64,000 nucleotides of DNA from Bacillus cabrialesii (GTDB lineage: Bacteria; Bacillota; Bacilli; Bacillales; Bacillaceae), in NCBI RefSeq assembly GCF_004124315.2, contig NZ_CP096889.1, positions 3,455,001 through 3,519,000 on the forward strand. Direction: 5' to 3'. The translations under genes and the position numbers were made by a program. The notes below the pieces were generated by a model. That model worked only from the letters and a program-made list of their open reading frames with translations. It was not told the DNA's origin and did not search any database. Position 1 is the stretch's first letter, and each line of letters starts with the position of its first letter. Below, piece after piece: positions 7,983 through 15,453 of this stretch.

Positions 7983-8010
7983 AAAAAAAGGGGGCCTATA
8001 ATACCCCCTT
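7983..8010 (-). terminator. Internal terminator/attenuator after the peptide gene
   Basis: On the minus strand AAGGGGG pairs with CCCCCTT across a 9-nt loop and is followed by a run of T. It lies between the peptide stop and the DUF5819 ribosome binding site, so most transcripts should carry the peptide alone. Confidence 0.75.
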
Positions 8011-8019
8011 CCTTATAAA

Positions 8020-8334
8020 TTATTTTTTGTCAAAAATAACATCCATATCTTGTACCTCTTCGTTTGAAGGTTTAGTTATACCTAACCCTCCATTGTCTAT
8101 AAACATATTCAAAGCTTTGCCTCCATAATACTTTGCAGCTTCAGTCCCATAAACCCAAGCTTTTTGGGCTAAGTTTCCAACGCCTGCTGCATTAGCATCC
8201 TTGCCTTCCTGAGAGACATTTTCCAATTCAACTTTTTTTGTTTCTAATGTTGCTGCTGAAGCTGAAGAATACATTACAGATCCCAGAATCCCAGTTCCAA
8301 TAGTAACAGCTATAACAAATCTTTTAAGCTTCAC
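8020..8334 (-). CDS. Secreted 104-aa peptide precursor, candidate toxin
   Basis: The predicted product has a basic N-terminus (MKLKRF), a hydrophobic core and a signal-peptidase site SASA|A after residue 27, leaving a 77-aa peptide. That peptide has an Ala/Gly-rich, probably amphipathic middle (AGVGNLAQKAWVYGTEAAKY) and an acidic tail (NEEVQDMDVIFDKK). It contains no Cys. The GTG at 8334 is chosen because AAAGGAGG lies 6 nt upstream; an ATG at 8367 falls inside the -10 box. It is first gene of the island operon, in the place SdpC or YitM occupies in related loci, but is about half their size and not recognisably similar. Toxin function is inference. Confidence 0.75.
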   Translation of the reverse strand: MKLKRFVIAVTIGTGILGSVMYSSASAATLETKKVELENVSQEGKDANAAGVGNLAQKAWVYGTEAAKYYGGKALNMFIDNGGLGITKPSNEEVQDMDVIFDKK

Positions 8335-8366
8335 AAAATTCCTCCTTTTATTTGTATTCGAATCCA

Positions 8367-8395
8367 ATATTAGGAATAATAGTTTAATATGTCAA
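8367..8395 (-). promoter_or_regulatory. SigA-type promoter of the peptide operon
   Basis: TTGACA (8390-8395) and TAATAT (8367-8372) are separated by exactly 17 bp and give a leader of about 25 nt before the GTG start. The -35 box is a perfect consensus. The rest of the 350-bp divergent gap up to 8715 is AT-rich, with no gene or clear operator. Confidence 0.65.
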
Positions 8396-8715
8396 ATCTT
8401 CAAAATTAATTTAAAAGTACCATTTTATAGGAAAAGTAGACTCTTTTTTTATAAATTTATTGTATTACGACTCGTTTAATACAAAACTAAAGTAAAGTTT
8501 TTTGACTATATTTTTTATTCTGAATACAGCCAAAAAAATAAAATAGGTATTAAGAACTCTTTTATTCGGATATTAATTCCATAGAAATTGATATTCGTTA
8601 AAATAGTGCCATCAAATCATTACCTTTAGGATTTTCCATTTAATCCGCGGTATGTTATATTTTACAGCGAATCGCAATACTCAGCTGAAACATTAAGTTA
8701 TAAAGGAGATTTTAA

Positions 8716-8916
8716 ATGCGGAAATCAAGTAATATCTGGGCAGTTGCAGTAATTATTGGGACGATCATTACCTTATTTTCATTCGTCTTCCTACGTGATA
8801 CTGATTATTATGCTGTCCGGTGGGTAGGAGTCGTTATTATGGTTATAGGATTTGTTTGCGGTCCGACCTACATAGCACCAAAAAATAAAAATAATCGTAA
8901 AAAAGATACCCAGTAG
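8716..8916 (+). CDS. Small two-helix membrane protein, possible immunity factor
   Basis: 66 aa with two predicted transmembrane helices (about residues 9-26 and 35-51) and a basic Asn/Lys-rich tail. The start follows AAAGGAGA at good spacing. It is transcribed away from the toxin-like operon inside the island. I do not recognise the family. Small membrane proteins next to secreted peptide toxins are often self-protection proteins, but it shows no visible likeness to SdpI. The immunity role is a guess from position only. Confidence 0.55.
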   Translation: MRKSSNIWAVAVIIGTIITLFSFVFLRDTDYYAVRWVGVVIMVIGFVCGPTYIAPKNKNNRKKDTQ

Positions 8917-9152
8917 GTTGGTCTTTGCCCCGTCAAGTAGACAGATATAAATAACCTAAGTAACCAGTCTATTTTGGTATTCTAGCGAAGTACACTAGTT
9001 GCTTGTTTTTTTCTGGAATCTTCGAAGATAGACTGAATGATTTTTAATATTCTGATGTAGCTCTTTTTCAGTTTGGCATGAAGAAAAAACATGGTGTAAA
9101 AAAAACAATTCGATACATTAACCAGACAGTTATCCTTACAAGAATGACTGAA

Positions 9153-9190
9153 GGGTTCGAATGGTGATTTGTACCTTGCCATTCGAACCC
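9153..9190. repeat. 12-bp inverted repeat with tRNA T-loop-like core
   Basis: GGGTTCGAATGG and CCATTCGAACCC are perfect complements around a 14-nt loop. GGTTCGAA also occurs in tRNA T arms, so this may be an old attachment remnant; no T-tail supports a terminator. Confidence 0.55.
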
Positions 9191-9510
9191 TATGAGTCTT
9201 GCACCATTTTAGTATCCTTATCTTGACACCTTGTTGATCCTTACCATCCATATAATCGGAAAACGCTTTTTTAACGTAGTCTTTGGGTATCCTTTAAAAA
9301 AGTTGTCTGACTTTATTTTCCCCGTTAAACTTCAAAGGATCACAGCGTATTTTACCCAATTTTTGAGCTGGGTTAATCTCCGTATCCCTTATTCTTCAAA
9401 TAAACGCGTTTATAGGGCTTTAGTTTTCTTTCCAAACAAAAGTTGATGGCTTTTATGTTAATTTCTTTCGTAAAGTGTAAAAATATTGTCCTTTTTGCAC
9501 CATAAAAAAT

Positions 9511-9563
9511 CCCCTCCAAGTTTAACAGCCGCTGCAGAAAATTGGGCCGCTAACTTGGAGGGG
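9511..9563 (-). repeat. 12-bp inverted repeat, possible terminator or element end
   Basis: CCCCTCCAAGTT and AACTTGGAGGGG flank 29 nt. On the minus strand the stem is followed by ATTTTTTA, so it could terminate transcription; it could equally be the ends of a small lost element. Confidence 0.5.
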
Positions 9564-9782
9564 ACAACCAGGTTGCCGGGTTTTATTTTTTCCTATTAAA
9601 CTTATTTAAACTTTTCCCTTTTTTGCATAAAAAATGATTTCGAGCATTATATAAGCAGCTTTCAAGGACATTAGAGTTGCACGAACTCTATAACATCTGC
9701 TGAAGATTTATCACACATCAGAAAGCACTTGTTCTTATAATATAGAGAGAGGAAACAGGATCCTTAGTTTTTCATTATTCTT

Positions 9783-9892
9783 CACACAAAAAAAGACAAG
9801 AGCGGCAAAAATGCCAAACCCTTGTCTTTTCCGTTGTTCTATTGGACGCGCTCGGAGGGATTCGAACCCCCGACAGACGTGGTACCGGAAAC
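9783..9892. repeat. Right att direct repeat
   Basis: Copy of 4662-4770 with only a few differences, all in the hairpin part. It includes the tRNA 3' half and its terminator, and was supplied by the island. Confidence 0.85.
9788..9829 (-). terminator. tRNA-Arg terminator
   Basis: The minus-strand stem AAGACAAGGG/CTTGTCTT with a GGCATTTTTGCC inner hairpin is followed by seven T. It lies 17 bp after the tRNA 3' end. Confidence 0.75.
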
Positions 9893-9922
9893 CACCGCTC
9901 TATCCAACTGAGCTACGAGCGC
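9847..9922 (-). tRNA. tRNA-Arg (anticodon CCG)
   Basis: A complete cloverleaf: acceptor GCGCTCG/CGAGCGC, D arm GCTC/GAGC, anticodon stem GTGGT/ACCAC with loop TTCCGGT (anticodon CCG at 9886-9888), and T loop GGTTCGAATCC. CCA is not encoded. The 3' half lies inside the att repeat, so the gene is a hybrid of chromosomal 5' half and island-derived 3' half. It reads codon CGG. Confidence 0.93.
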
Positions 9923-10053
9923 ATAATGACTGCGTTAGAGAACGTCAGCACAACTAATTATACGATAATTCCTTTCAAATAACAACCCTTATTTCAAGAG
10001 GCCGTTTTTTTACATCAGACAAATCATCTGATTTGGCAATCTGACATACGATG

Positions 10054-10080
10054 GTTTGAACCCCTGAATTTTTGGGGAAA
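10054..10080 (+). promoter_or_regulatory. Candidate SigB promoter of clpP
   Basis: GTTTGA and GGGAAA are spaced by 15 bp, close to the SigB pattern GTTTaa-N12/15-GGGTAT. clpP of B. subtilis is known to have a SigB promoter upstream of its SigA promoter, the order seen here. Confidence 0.55.
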
Positions 10081-10122
10081 ATGGGAAAAAGAGATGACTT
10101 TGCATATCCAGCCAGCTTTTTG

Positions 10123-10152
10123 TTTGACCTTTATTGACCAAAAATGTATCAT
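10123..10152 (+). promoter_or_regulatory. clpP SigA promoter with overlapping CtsR operator
   Basis: TTGACC (10124-10129) and TATCAT (10147-10152) are 17 bp apart. Read on the minus strand, 10123-10139 is GGTCAATAAAGGTCAAA, the tandem heptad recognised by the heat-shock repressor CtsR. It covers the -35 region, so bound CtsR blocks transcription. Confidence 0.85.
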
Positions 10153-10191
10153 GTAACTACATACTTACCTAAAAGGTGAAGGAGGAGCATT

Positions 10192-10788
10192 ATGAATTTA
10201 ATACCTACAGTCATTGAACAAACGAACCGCGGGGAAAGAGCGTATGACATTTATTCTCGTCTATTAAAGGATCGTATCATCATGCTTGGATCTGCGATTG
10301 ATGACAACGTTGCGAACTCCATCGTGTCACAGCTTTTATTCTTAGAAGCGGAAGACCCTGAAAAAGATATTTCTATTTACATCAACAGCCCGGGCGGCTC
10401 TATTACAGCCGGTATGGCGATCTATGATACCATGCAGTTTATTAAGCCGAAGGTATCTACAATTTGTATCGGTATGGCTGCATCTATGGGCGCGTTCCTT
10501 CTTGCTGCCGGCGAAAAAGGCAAACGCTATGCGCTTCCAAACAGTGAAGTCATGATTCACCAGCCTCTTGGCGGTGCGCAAGGTCAGGCGACAGAAATTG
10601 AAATTGCCGCGAAACGCATTCTCTTGCTTCGCGACAAATTAAACAAAGTTCTTGCTGAACGTACTGGCCAGCCGCTTGAAGTGATCGAACGCGACACAGA
10701 CCGCGATAACTTCAAGTCTGCTGAAGAAGCGCTTGAATACGGCTTGATTGACAAAATCCTGACTCGCAACACAGAAGACCAAAAGTAA
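10192..10788 (+). CDS. clpP: ATP-dependent Clp protease proteolytic subunit
   Basis: A 198-aa serine peptidase forming the two-ring 14-mer that degrades proteins fed by ClpC, ClpX or ClpE. The catalytic Ser is in GMAASMGAF (about residue 98) and His in VMIHQPLGG (about 123), with Asp in the ERDTDRDNF region (about 172). The strand that aligns substrate, NSPGGSITAG, is conserved. The start follows AAGGAGGAG. Upstream are SigB and SigA/CtsR signals, fitting a stress-induced gene. A strong terminator follows, so it is monocistronic. Confidence 0.98.
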   Translation: MNLIPTVIEQTNRGERAYDIYSRLLKDRIIMLGSAIDDNVANSIVSQLLFLEAEDPEKDISIYINSPGGSITAGMAIYDTMQFIKPKVSTICIGMAASMGAFLLAAGEKGKRYALPNSEVMIHQPLGGAQGQATEIEIAAKRILLLRDKLNKVLAERTGQPLEVIERDTDRDNFKSAEEALEYGLIDKILTRNTEDQK

Positions 10789-10796
10789 TACCGCAA

Positions 10797-10827
10797 CCTG
10801 CAAGAGCTATGTCTCTTGCAGGTTTTT
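10797..10827 (+). terminator. clpP terminator
   Basis: CCTGCAAGAG/CTCTTGCAGG stem, 6-nt loop, then TTTTTT. There is no T-run on the opposite strand, so it serves clpP only. Confidence 0.9.
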
Positions 10828-10830
10828 TCA

Positions 10831-11505
10831 TTAAAAACTTTTTATTCTATACTGCTCCCATTCCTCAGTCAACAGCTCAAGCGTCAAATCACAAGTTTGC
10901 CTCACAATCAGATCAGCGCCAACCATTGACTGTTCATGACCGACTCCAACCGCAAACATCCCGGCAGATTTGATTGCGGAAATGCCTGCTTCAGCGTCTT
11001 CTATTGCCGCGCAATCAGCCGGGGAAACATCAAGCAGCCCTGCAGCTGTTAAAAAGATTTCGGGATCTGGTTTCCCGTTCGCGAGAGCTGCCGGGTCAAC
11101 AATGGCATGAAAATCATCAATAATCTCCAAACGTTTTAAAATCACGGGAGCATTGCGGCTTGAAGATGCTAACCCGATTTTTATATTTTCGTTTTTTAAT
11201 TCACATAGAAAACTGCCGATTCCCGGCAAAAGATCTTCCGGCGTCAATTTGCTGATCAATGTTTGATAATATTGATTCTTTTGATGCATGAGTTCTTGTT
11301 TCTCAGCATTTGTATACTTTGTTTCCGCACCGCCAAAGATAAGTATGCTTTCCAGTGACTCTTCTCTGCTGATTCCTTTTAGGCCTTCATTCACACTTCT
11401 GTCAAAGGGAATATCGATTTGTTCTGCGATGTGCTTCCAAGCGAGAAAATGATATTCCGCAGTATCTGTTATGACTCCGTCTAAATCAAAAATGACTGCT
11501 TTCAT
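10831..11505 (-). CDS. pgcM: Beta-phosphoglucomutase
   Basis: A 224-aa HAD-superfamily enzyme that converts beta-glucose 1-phosphate to glucose 6-phosphate. The N-terminal FDLDGVITDTAEYH carries the phosphate-accepting Asp and the second Asp; the GLASSSRNA and GKPDPEIFL motifs and the EDAEAG metal site follow in order. It is the last gene of the maltodextrin operon and overlaps malL by 4 bp. It finishes the phosphorolytic route: the maltose phosphorylase encoded by mdxK releases beta-G1P, which this enzyme feeds into glycolysis. Confidence 0.95.
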   Translation of the reverse strand: MKAVIFDLDGVITDTAEYHFLAWKHIAEQIDIPFDRSVNEGLKGISREESLESILIFGGAETKYTNAEKQELMHQKNQYYQTLISKLTPEDLLPGIGSFLCELKNENIKIGLASSSRNAPVILKRLEIIDDFHAIVDPAALANGKPDPEIFLTAAGLLDVSPADCAAIEDAEAGISAIKSAGMFAVGVGHEQSMVGADLIVRQTCDLTLELLTEEWEQYRIKSF

Positions 11506-13187
11506 ATGCTAATGCCCATCACAGCTTCATAAGGTTCGAGGCAAATGCTCTTCAAGTCAGCCCGCTCCTCAGAATAGTTTGAAATAAGCACTTTCCACCG
11601 CTCTTGAAGCAGTTCCGGAGGCGCCTCAAACAGAGCTTTGTCTTCCGATAAATTCACAACGACGAGGAGCTTTTCCCCTTGATATTCACGGAGATAAGAA
11701 AAAACTTGCGGATCATTCTCCTGCAGCAGCTGATAATCTCCATTTATCATGATCTTATATTTCTTTCGTAATTGAATGAGCTTTTGATAGTAATAGAAAA
11801 TTGAATCTTGATCTTCCAAGGACTCTTCCACATTGATATCTTGATAGCGGGAATTTACCGCCAGCCAAGGGTCTCCGGCAGTGAATCCCGCATGCTTTCC
11901 GGCATCCCATTGCATCGGTGTTCTCGCATGATCCCGTCCTTTTATCATCACGGCATTTAGAAACTCTTTTTCTGACATTGTTTTGTTTTCAATGACTAGT
12001 TCACGATACGCATTTTTTATTTCAAGATCGTCATACATCTCCAGCGGCATATCACTGTTAACCATGCCGATTTCTTCCCCTTGGTAAATAAACGGTGTTC
12101 CCTTCATCCCGTGGAGAACCGTTGCAAATGCTTTTGCACACTGTTTTCGCAGCTTACCATCATTGCCCCAGCGGGAAATAATCCTCGGCTGGTCATGGTT
12201 TTCGAAATACAGGGTATTCCAGCCGACATTCATTAACCCGGTCTGCCACCTTGTCATCGTCTGTTTTAAAGCAATCACATCAAACGGCTTGATCTGCCAT
12301 TTCCCGTTTGGCGAGTTGTGTTCTGTATCAATATCCATATGTTCAAATGTAAAGATCATATTCAGCTCTTGCCTGCTTGCGTCTGTGTACTTTTTCGCCT
12401 CTTCAATATCAGAGCCGTTTGCCTCTCCGACCGTCATGCAATCATAATGAGAAAGCACTTCTCTGTTCATCTCCTGAATAAATTCATGAAGGCGGGGGCC
12501 ATTCGAATGATAACGGCCGACGATATAGCTGCGGCTGTTATCTGTTTCATAGTCCGGAAAATCGGTGTGCTTGGAAATGGAGCCGATCACATCCATCCGC
12601 CAGCCGTCAACGCCTTGATCCATCCAAGATCTCATCACATCATAAACTTCCCGGCGAACGGCTTCATTTTCCCAATTTAAATCAGGCTGTTTTTTCGAAA
12701 AGTAATGCAAATAATACTGTCCTGTTCCTTCATCGAACGTCCACGCCGAGCCTGAAAAGATCGATCCCCAATTATTCGGCTCTGAGCCGTCCGGTTTCGG
12801 ATCTTTCCAAAAATAATAATTCCGGTAAGGATTGTCCTTCGACTTGCGGCTTTCAGCAAACCAGGCATGCTCATCCGACGTGTGGTTCACGACCAAATCC
12901 ATGATGATTTTCATTCCGCGTTGATGCACTTCATCAATTAACTGAAACATATCTTCATTTGTTCCAAATTTTTCGTACATGTTTCTGTAGTCGCTAATGT
13001 CATAGCCGTTGTCATCCTGCGGGGAATCAAACACCGGGGAGAGCCAGATTACATCCGCTCCGAGATTTTTGATGTAATCCAGCTTTTGAATCACACCTTG
13101 CAAATCCCCGAATCCATCTCCATTGGCATCATAAAAACTGCGCGGGTAAATTTGATAAACGACAGCTTCTTTCCACCATTCACTCAT
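11502..13187 (-). CDS. malL: Oligo-alpha-1,6-glucosidase
   Basis: A 561-aa GH13 cytoplasmic glucosidase acting on isomaltose, maltose and short maltodextrins. The family motifs DLVVNHTSDEH, DGWRMDVIGS (nucleophile Asp), MTVGEANG (acid/base Glu) and FENHDQPR (transition-state Asp) are all present. The start at 13187 (MSEWWKEAVVYQIYPRSF) follows AAAGGAG at 8 nt; the ATG at 13214 would add nine atypical residues. It overlaps the mdxK stop by 8 bp and the pgcM start by 4 bp, showing tight operon coupling. Confidence 0.96.
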   Translation of the reverse strand: MSEWWKEAVVYQIYPRSFYDANGDGFGDLQGVIQKLDYIKNLGADVIWLSPVFDSPQDDNGYDISDYRNMYEKFGTNEDMFQLIDEVHQRGMKIIMDLVVNHTSDEHAWFAESRKSKDNPYRNYYFWKDPKPDGSEPNNWGSIFSGSAWTFDEGTGQYYLHYFSKKQPDLNWENEAVRREVYDVMRSWMDQGVDGWRMDVIGSISKHTDFPDYETDNSRSYIVGRYHSNGPRLHEFIQEMNREVLSHYDCMTVGEANGSDIEEAKKYTDASRQELNMIFTFEHMDIDTEHNSPNGKWQIKPFDVIALKQTMTRWQTGLMNVGWNTLYFENHDQPRIISRWGNDGKLRKQCAKAFATVLHGMKGTPFIYQGEEIGMVNSDMPLEMYDDLEIKNAYRELVIENKTMSEKEFLNAVMIKGRDHARTPMQWDAGKHAGFTAGDPWLAVNSRYQDINVEESLEDQDSIFYYYQKLIQLRKKYKIMINGDYQLLQENDPQVFSYLREYQGEKLLVVVNLSEDKALFEAPPELLQERWKVLISNYSEERADLKSICLEPYEAVMGISI

Positions 13188-15453
13188 CAGGCGTTCTCCT
13201 TTCATATCGTCCATTTAAGACAATCGGTTCCTCATACACTTTCATGCGCAGCGGCTCGCCTTTTACAAGCTGAAAGACGGCGCTCATTTTGCCAACCGCA
13301 ACATTGATTAATCGGTTTCGATAATTGATGTTGAACGAATATCCGTCCCATTCTTTCGGCAAAAACGGAGCAAAGGAAAGCGTCTCATTCGTGATGCGCA
13401 TGCCTGCAAAGCCCTGAACGATCGCGAGCCAGCTTCCCGTCATTGATGTAATGTGCAGGCCTTCTTCCGTGTCATGATTATAATTGTCGAGATCAAGCCT
13501 TGCTGTACGCTTACATAATTCAAGCGCTTTCTTTTCCATCTTGAGCTCGGCTGCGAGAACCGCATGGATGGAGGGCGATAGGCTTGATTCATGAACAGTC
13601 ATCGGCTCATAAAACTCAAAGTGTCGCCGTTTTTCTTCCATTGTAAAACGGTCGTGAAAAAGATAAATGCCTTGAAGCACATCTGCCTGCTTAATAAAAT
13701 TGGAGCGGAGAATCTTATCCCATGACCAATTTTGATAAAGAGGCCGTTCAGCTGGATCTAACTCGTCAGCTGATTGCAGGTCTTTGTCCAAGAATGTGTC
13801 ATGCTGAATAAAAATTCGCAGTTCTTCACTATACGGATAATACATGTGCTCGGTGATATTCCTCCAGGCTTCCACTTCTTCTTCCTGCACATCAAGCAGG
13901 CGGCGTTTTTCCGCTGAAATCCTTTCGAGATTTTCTAATGTATACTCCAACGTCCAAGCCGCCATTACATTTGTATACCAATTGTTGTTGACATTGTTTT
14001 CGTATTCATTCGGCCCTGTGACGCCGTGAATCATATATTTATTTATTCGTTTCGAGAAGTGAACGCGGTCCGCCCAAAACCTGCTGACTTCAACAAGAAC
14101 GTCTATCCCGTAGTCTTTCATATAATTATCGTCGCCTGTATATTGGACATAATGATAGATCGCATAGCAAATCGCGCCATTGCGGTGGATTTCTTCAAAG
14201 GTGATTTCCCATTCGTTGTGGCATTCATCCCCTGTGAACGTCACCATCGGATAAAGGGCCCCTTTCAGCCCCAATTTTGAAGCGTTTCGTTTGGCCGCCT
14301 CCAAATGGTGATAGCGGTACAAAAGCAGGTTTTTCGTCACCTCCGGCTCGGCTGTCGCCAAATACATCGGAACGGCGTACGCCTCAGTATCCCAATAGGC
14401 TGCCCCTCCGTATTTTTCGCCAGTAAATCCTTTCGGCCCGATATTCAAACGGGCATCGCCCCCGTAATACGTCGAGAATAACTGAAAGATATTGTAGCGG
14501 ATTCCTTGCTGCAGTTCCTCATCCCCTTTAATCTCTATGTCCGCTTTTACCCATCTTTCCTTCCATTGCTCAATGTGCCTCCATTTTGCTTCTTCATATC
14601 CGTTCTCAAGAACACCCGCCAAAAGCTCCTTGGCTTTCAATAAAAGCTCTGTTTCCCGAACATCACGGGAAGTCGTGACAATAATAAACTTTTTCAAAGA
14701 AGCCTTCGTTTGGTAGCTGTAGCGATTCTCGACATACATCTCGGCTGTTTGAGAGCTCTCACTGACAAAGCCCTCCGTCACGTTTGCCATTGCGGCTGAA
14801 ACAGTAAAACGCGGTGTTCCAAATGGATTTTCGATCGTTTTTGTGACTAAATGGCCGCGGTGAGAATCAGCCCCTTTCGCTTCTTCCTGCCAAAACTGTT
14901 CTTGGTAGTTAGAATCTTCATTTGCGACATTTCCATCCAGGTAAGGAATAAGCGTAATAACAGCATCTCCCGTTAGACACTCCGCTTCATAATGAATGGC
15001 GCAAAGCTCTTTAACGGCAAGACTAAGAAATCGCTCAGATCTGATTCTGACGATCTTATCCTGAATACGGACAACAACGCTTCGCCGCAGAATACCCTCT
15101 TTCATATTGAGTTCTAACTCGAATGATTCGATTTGATTTTGATAAAGATCAATTTTTTCACCGTCAACATACAAGCCAATGCCAATAAAGTTCATCGCAT
15201 TGATCACTTTTCCGAAATAGTCCGGATACCCGTTTTTCCACCAGCCTACCCGCGTTTTGTCAGGGAACCACACGCCTGCAATATATGTGCCTTGGTGGCT
15301 GTCGCCTGAATAGCCTTCTTCAAAATTCCCCCTGATTCCCATATAGCCGTTAGCAAGAGAAGTCAGGCTTTCCTGTAGCCGTGTATGTGCCTTTTGAAAA
15401 GTATGTGTTTTGATTTTCCATTCATCAATTTCAAATAACCGCTGATTTATCAT
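13180..15453 (-). CDS. mdxK: Maltose phosphorylase (GH65)
   Basis: A 757-aa family GH65 enzyme that splits maltose with phosphate into glucose and beta-glucose 1-phosphate. Conserved stretches include GNFEEGYSGDSHQGTYIAG in the N-domain, KYGGAAYWDTEAYAVPMYLA, and VTGPNEYENNVNNNWYTN containing the catalytic Glu. Start at 15453 (MINQRLFEIDEWKI) is chosen for length and spacing from GGGAGG; two earlier Met codons exist. It overlaps yvdJ upstream by 23 bp. Its product is the direct substrate of PgcM. Confidence 0.93.
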   Translation of the reverse strand: MINQRLFEIDEWKIKTHTFQKAHTRLQESLTSLANGYMGIRGNFEEGYSGDSHQGTYIAGVWFPDKTRVGWWKNGYPDYFGKVINAMNFIGIGLYVDGEKIDLYQNQIESFELELNMKEGILRRSVVVRIQDKIVRIRSERFLSLAVKELCAIHYEAECLTGDAVITLIPYLDGNVANEDSNYQEQFWQEEAKGADSHRGHLVTKTIENPFGTPRFTVSAAMANVTEGFVSESSQTAEMYVENRYSYQTKASLKKFIIVTTSRDVRETELLLKAKELLAGVLENGYEEAKWRHIEQWKERWVKADIEIKGDEELQQGIRYNIFQLFSTYYGGDARLNIGPKGFTGEKYGGAAYWDTEAYAVPMYLATAEPEVTKNLLLYRYHHLEAAKRNASKLGLKGALYPMVTFTGDECHNEWEITFEEIHRNGAICYAIYHYVQYTGDDNYMKDYGIDVLVEVSRFWADRVHFSKRINKYMIHGVTGPNEYENNVNNNWYTNVMAAWTLEYTLENLERISAEKRRLLDVQEEEVEAWRNITEHMYYPYSEELRIFIQHDTFLDKDLQSADELDPAERPLYQNWSWDKILRSNFIKQADVLQGIYLFHDRFTMEEKRRHFEFYEPMTVHESSLSPSIHAVLAAELKMEKKALELCKRTARLDLDNYNHDTEEGLHITSMTGSWLAIVQGFAGMRITNETLSFAPFLPKEWDGYSFNINYRNRLINVAVGKMSAVFQLVKGEPLRMKVYEEPIVLNGRYERRTPDE

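Larger units (their letters stand above)
8917..9782. other. Gene-poor right part of the island with two hairpins and a decayed reading frame
   Basis: No intact gene is supported. A minus-strand frame from an ATG at 9503 (behind GGAGGGG) runs to 8982 but is broken by four stops. Its longest open piece (8982-9251) is no family I know. Two perfect 12-bp inverted repeats stand out at 9153-9190 and 9511-9563. The segment reads like the remains of lost element genes. Confidence 0.4.
4771..9892. mobile_element. 5.1-kb genomic island integrated in tRNA-Arg(CCG)
   Basis: The DNA between the two att copies is visibly more AT-rich than its flanks. It interrupts the expected yvdQ-cotQ-tRNA-clpP order and carries a self-contained toxin-like operon. 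The element brought its own tRNA 3' half, which rebuilt an intact tRNA at the right end. No integrase, excisionase, relaxase or replication gene is visible. It is therefore either a decayed element or one mobilised in trans. Confidence 0.75.

Noticed and set aside
8335..8367. ATG at 8367 as start of the island peptide
   Set aside because: It lies inside the predicted -10 box and upstream of the strong Shine-Dalgarno sequence that serves GTG 8334.
8982..9251. 89-codon minus-strand frame in the island
   Set aside because: No ribosome binding site at its ATG; it is the open part of a longer stop-ridden frame, so it is treated as possible decay and not as a gene.
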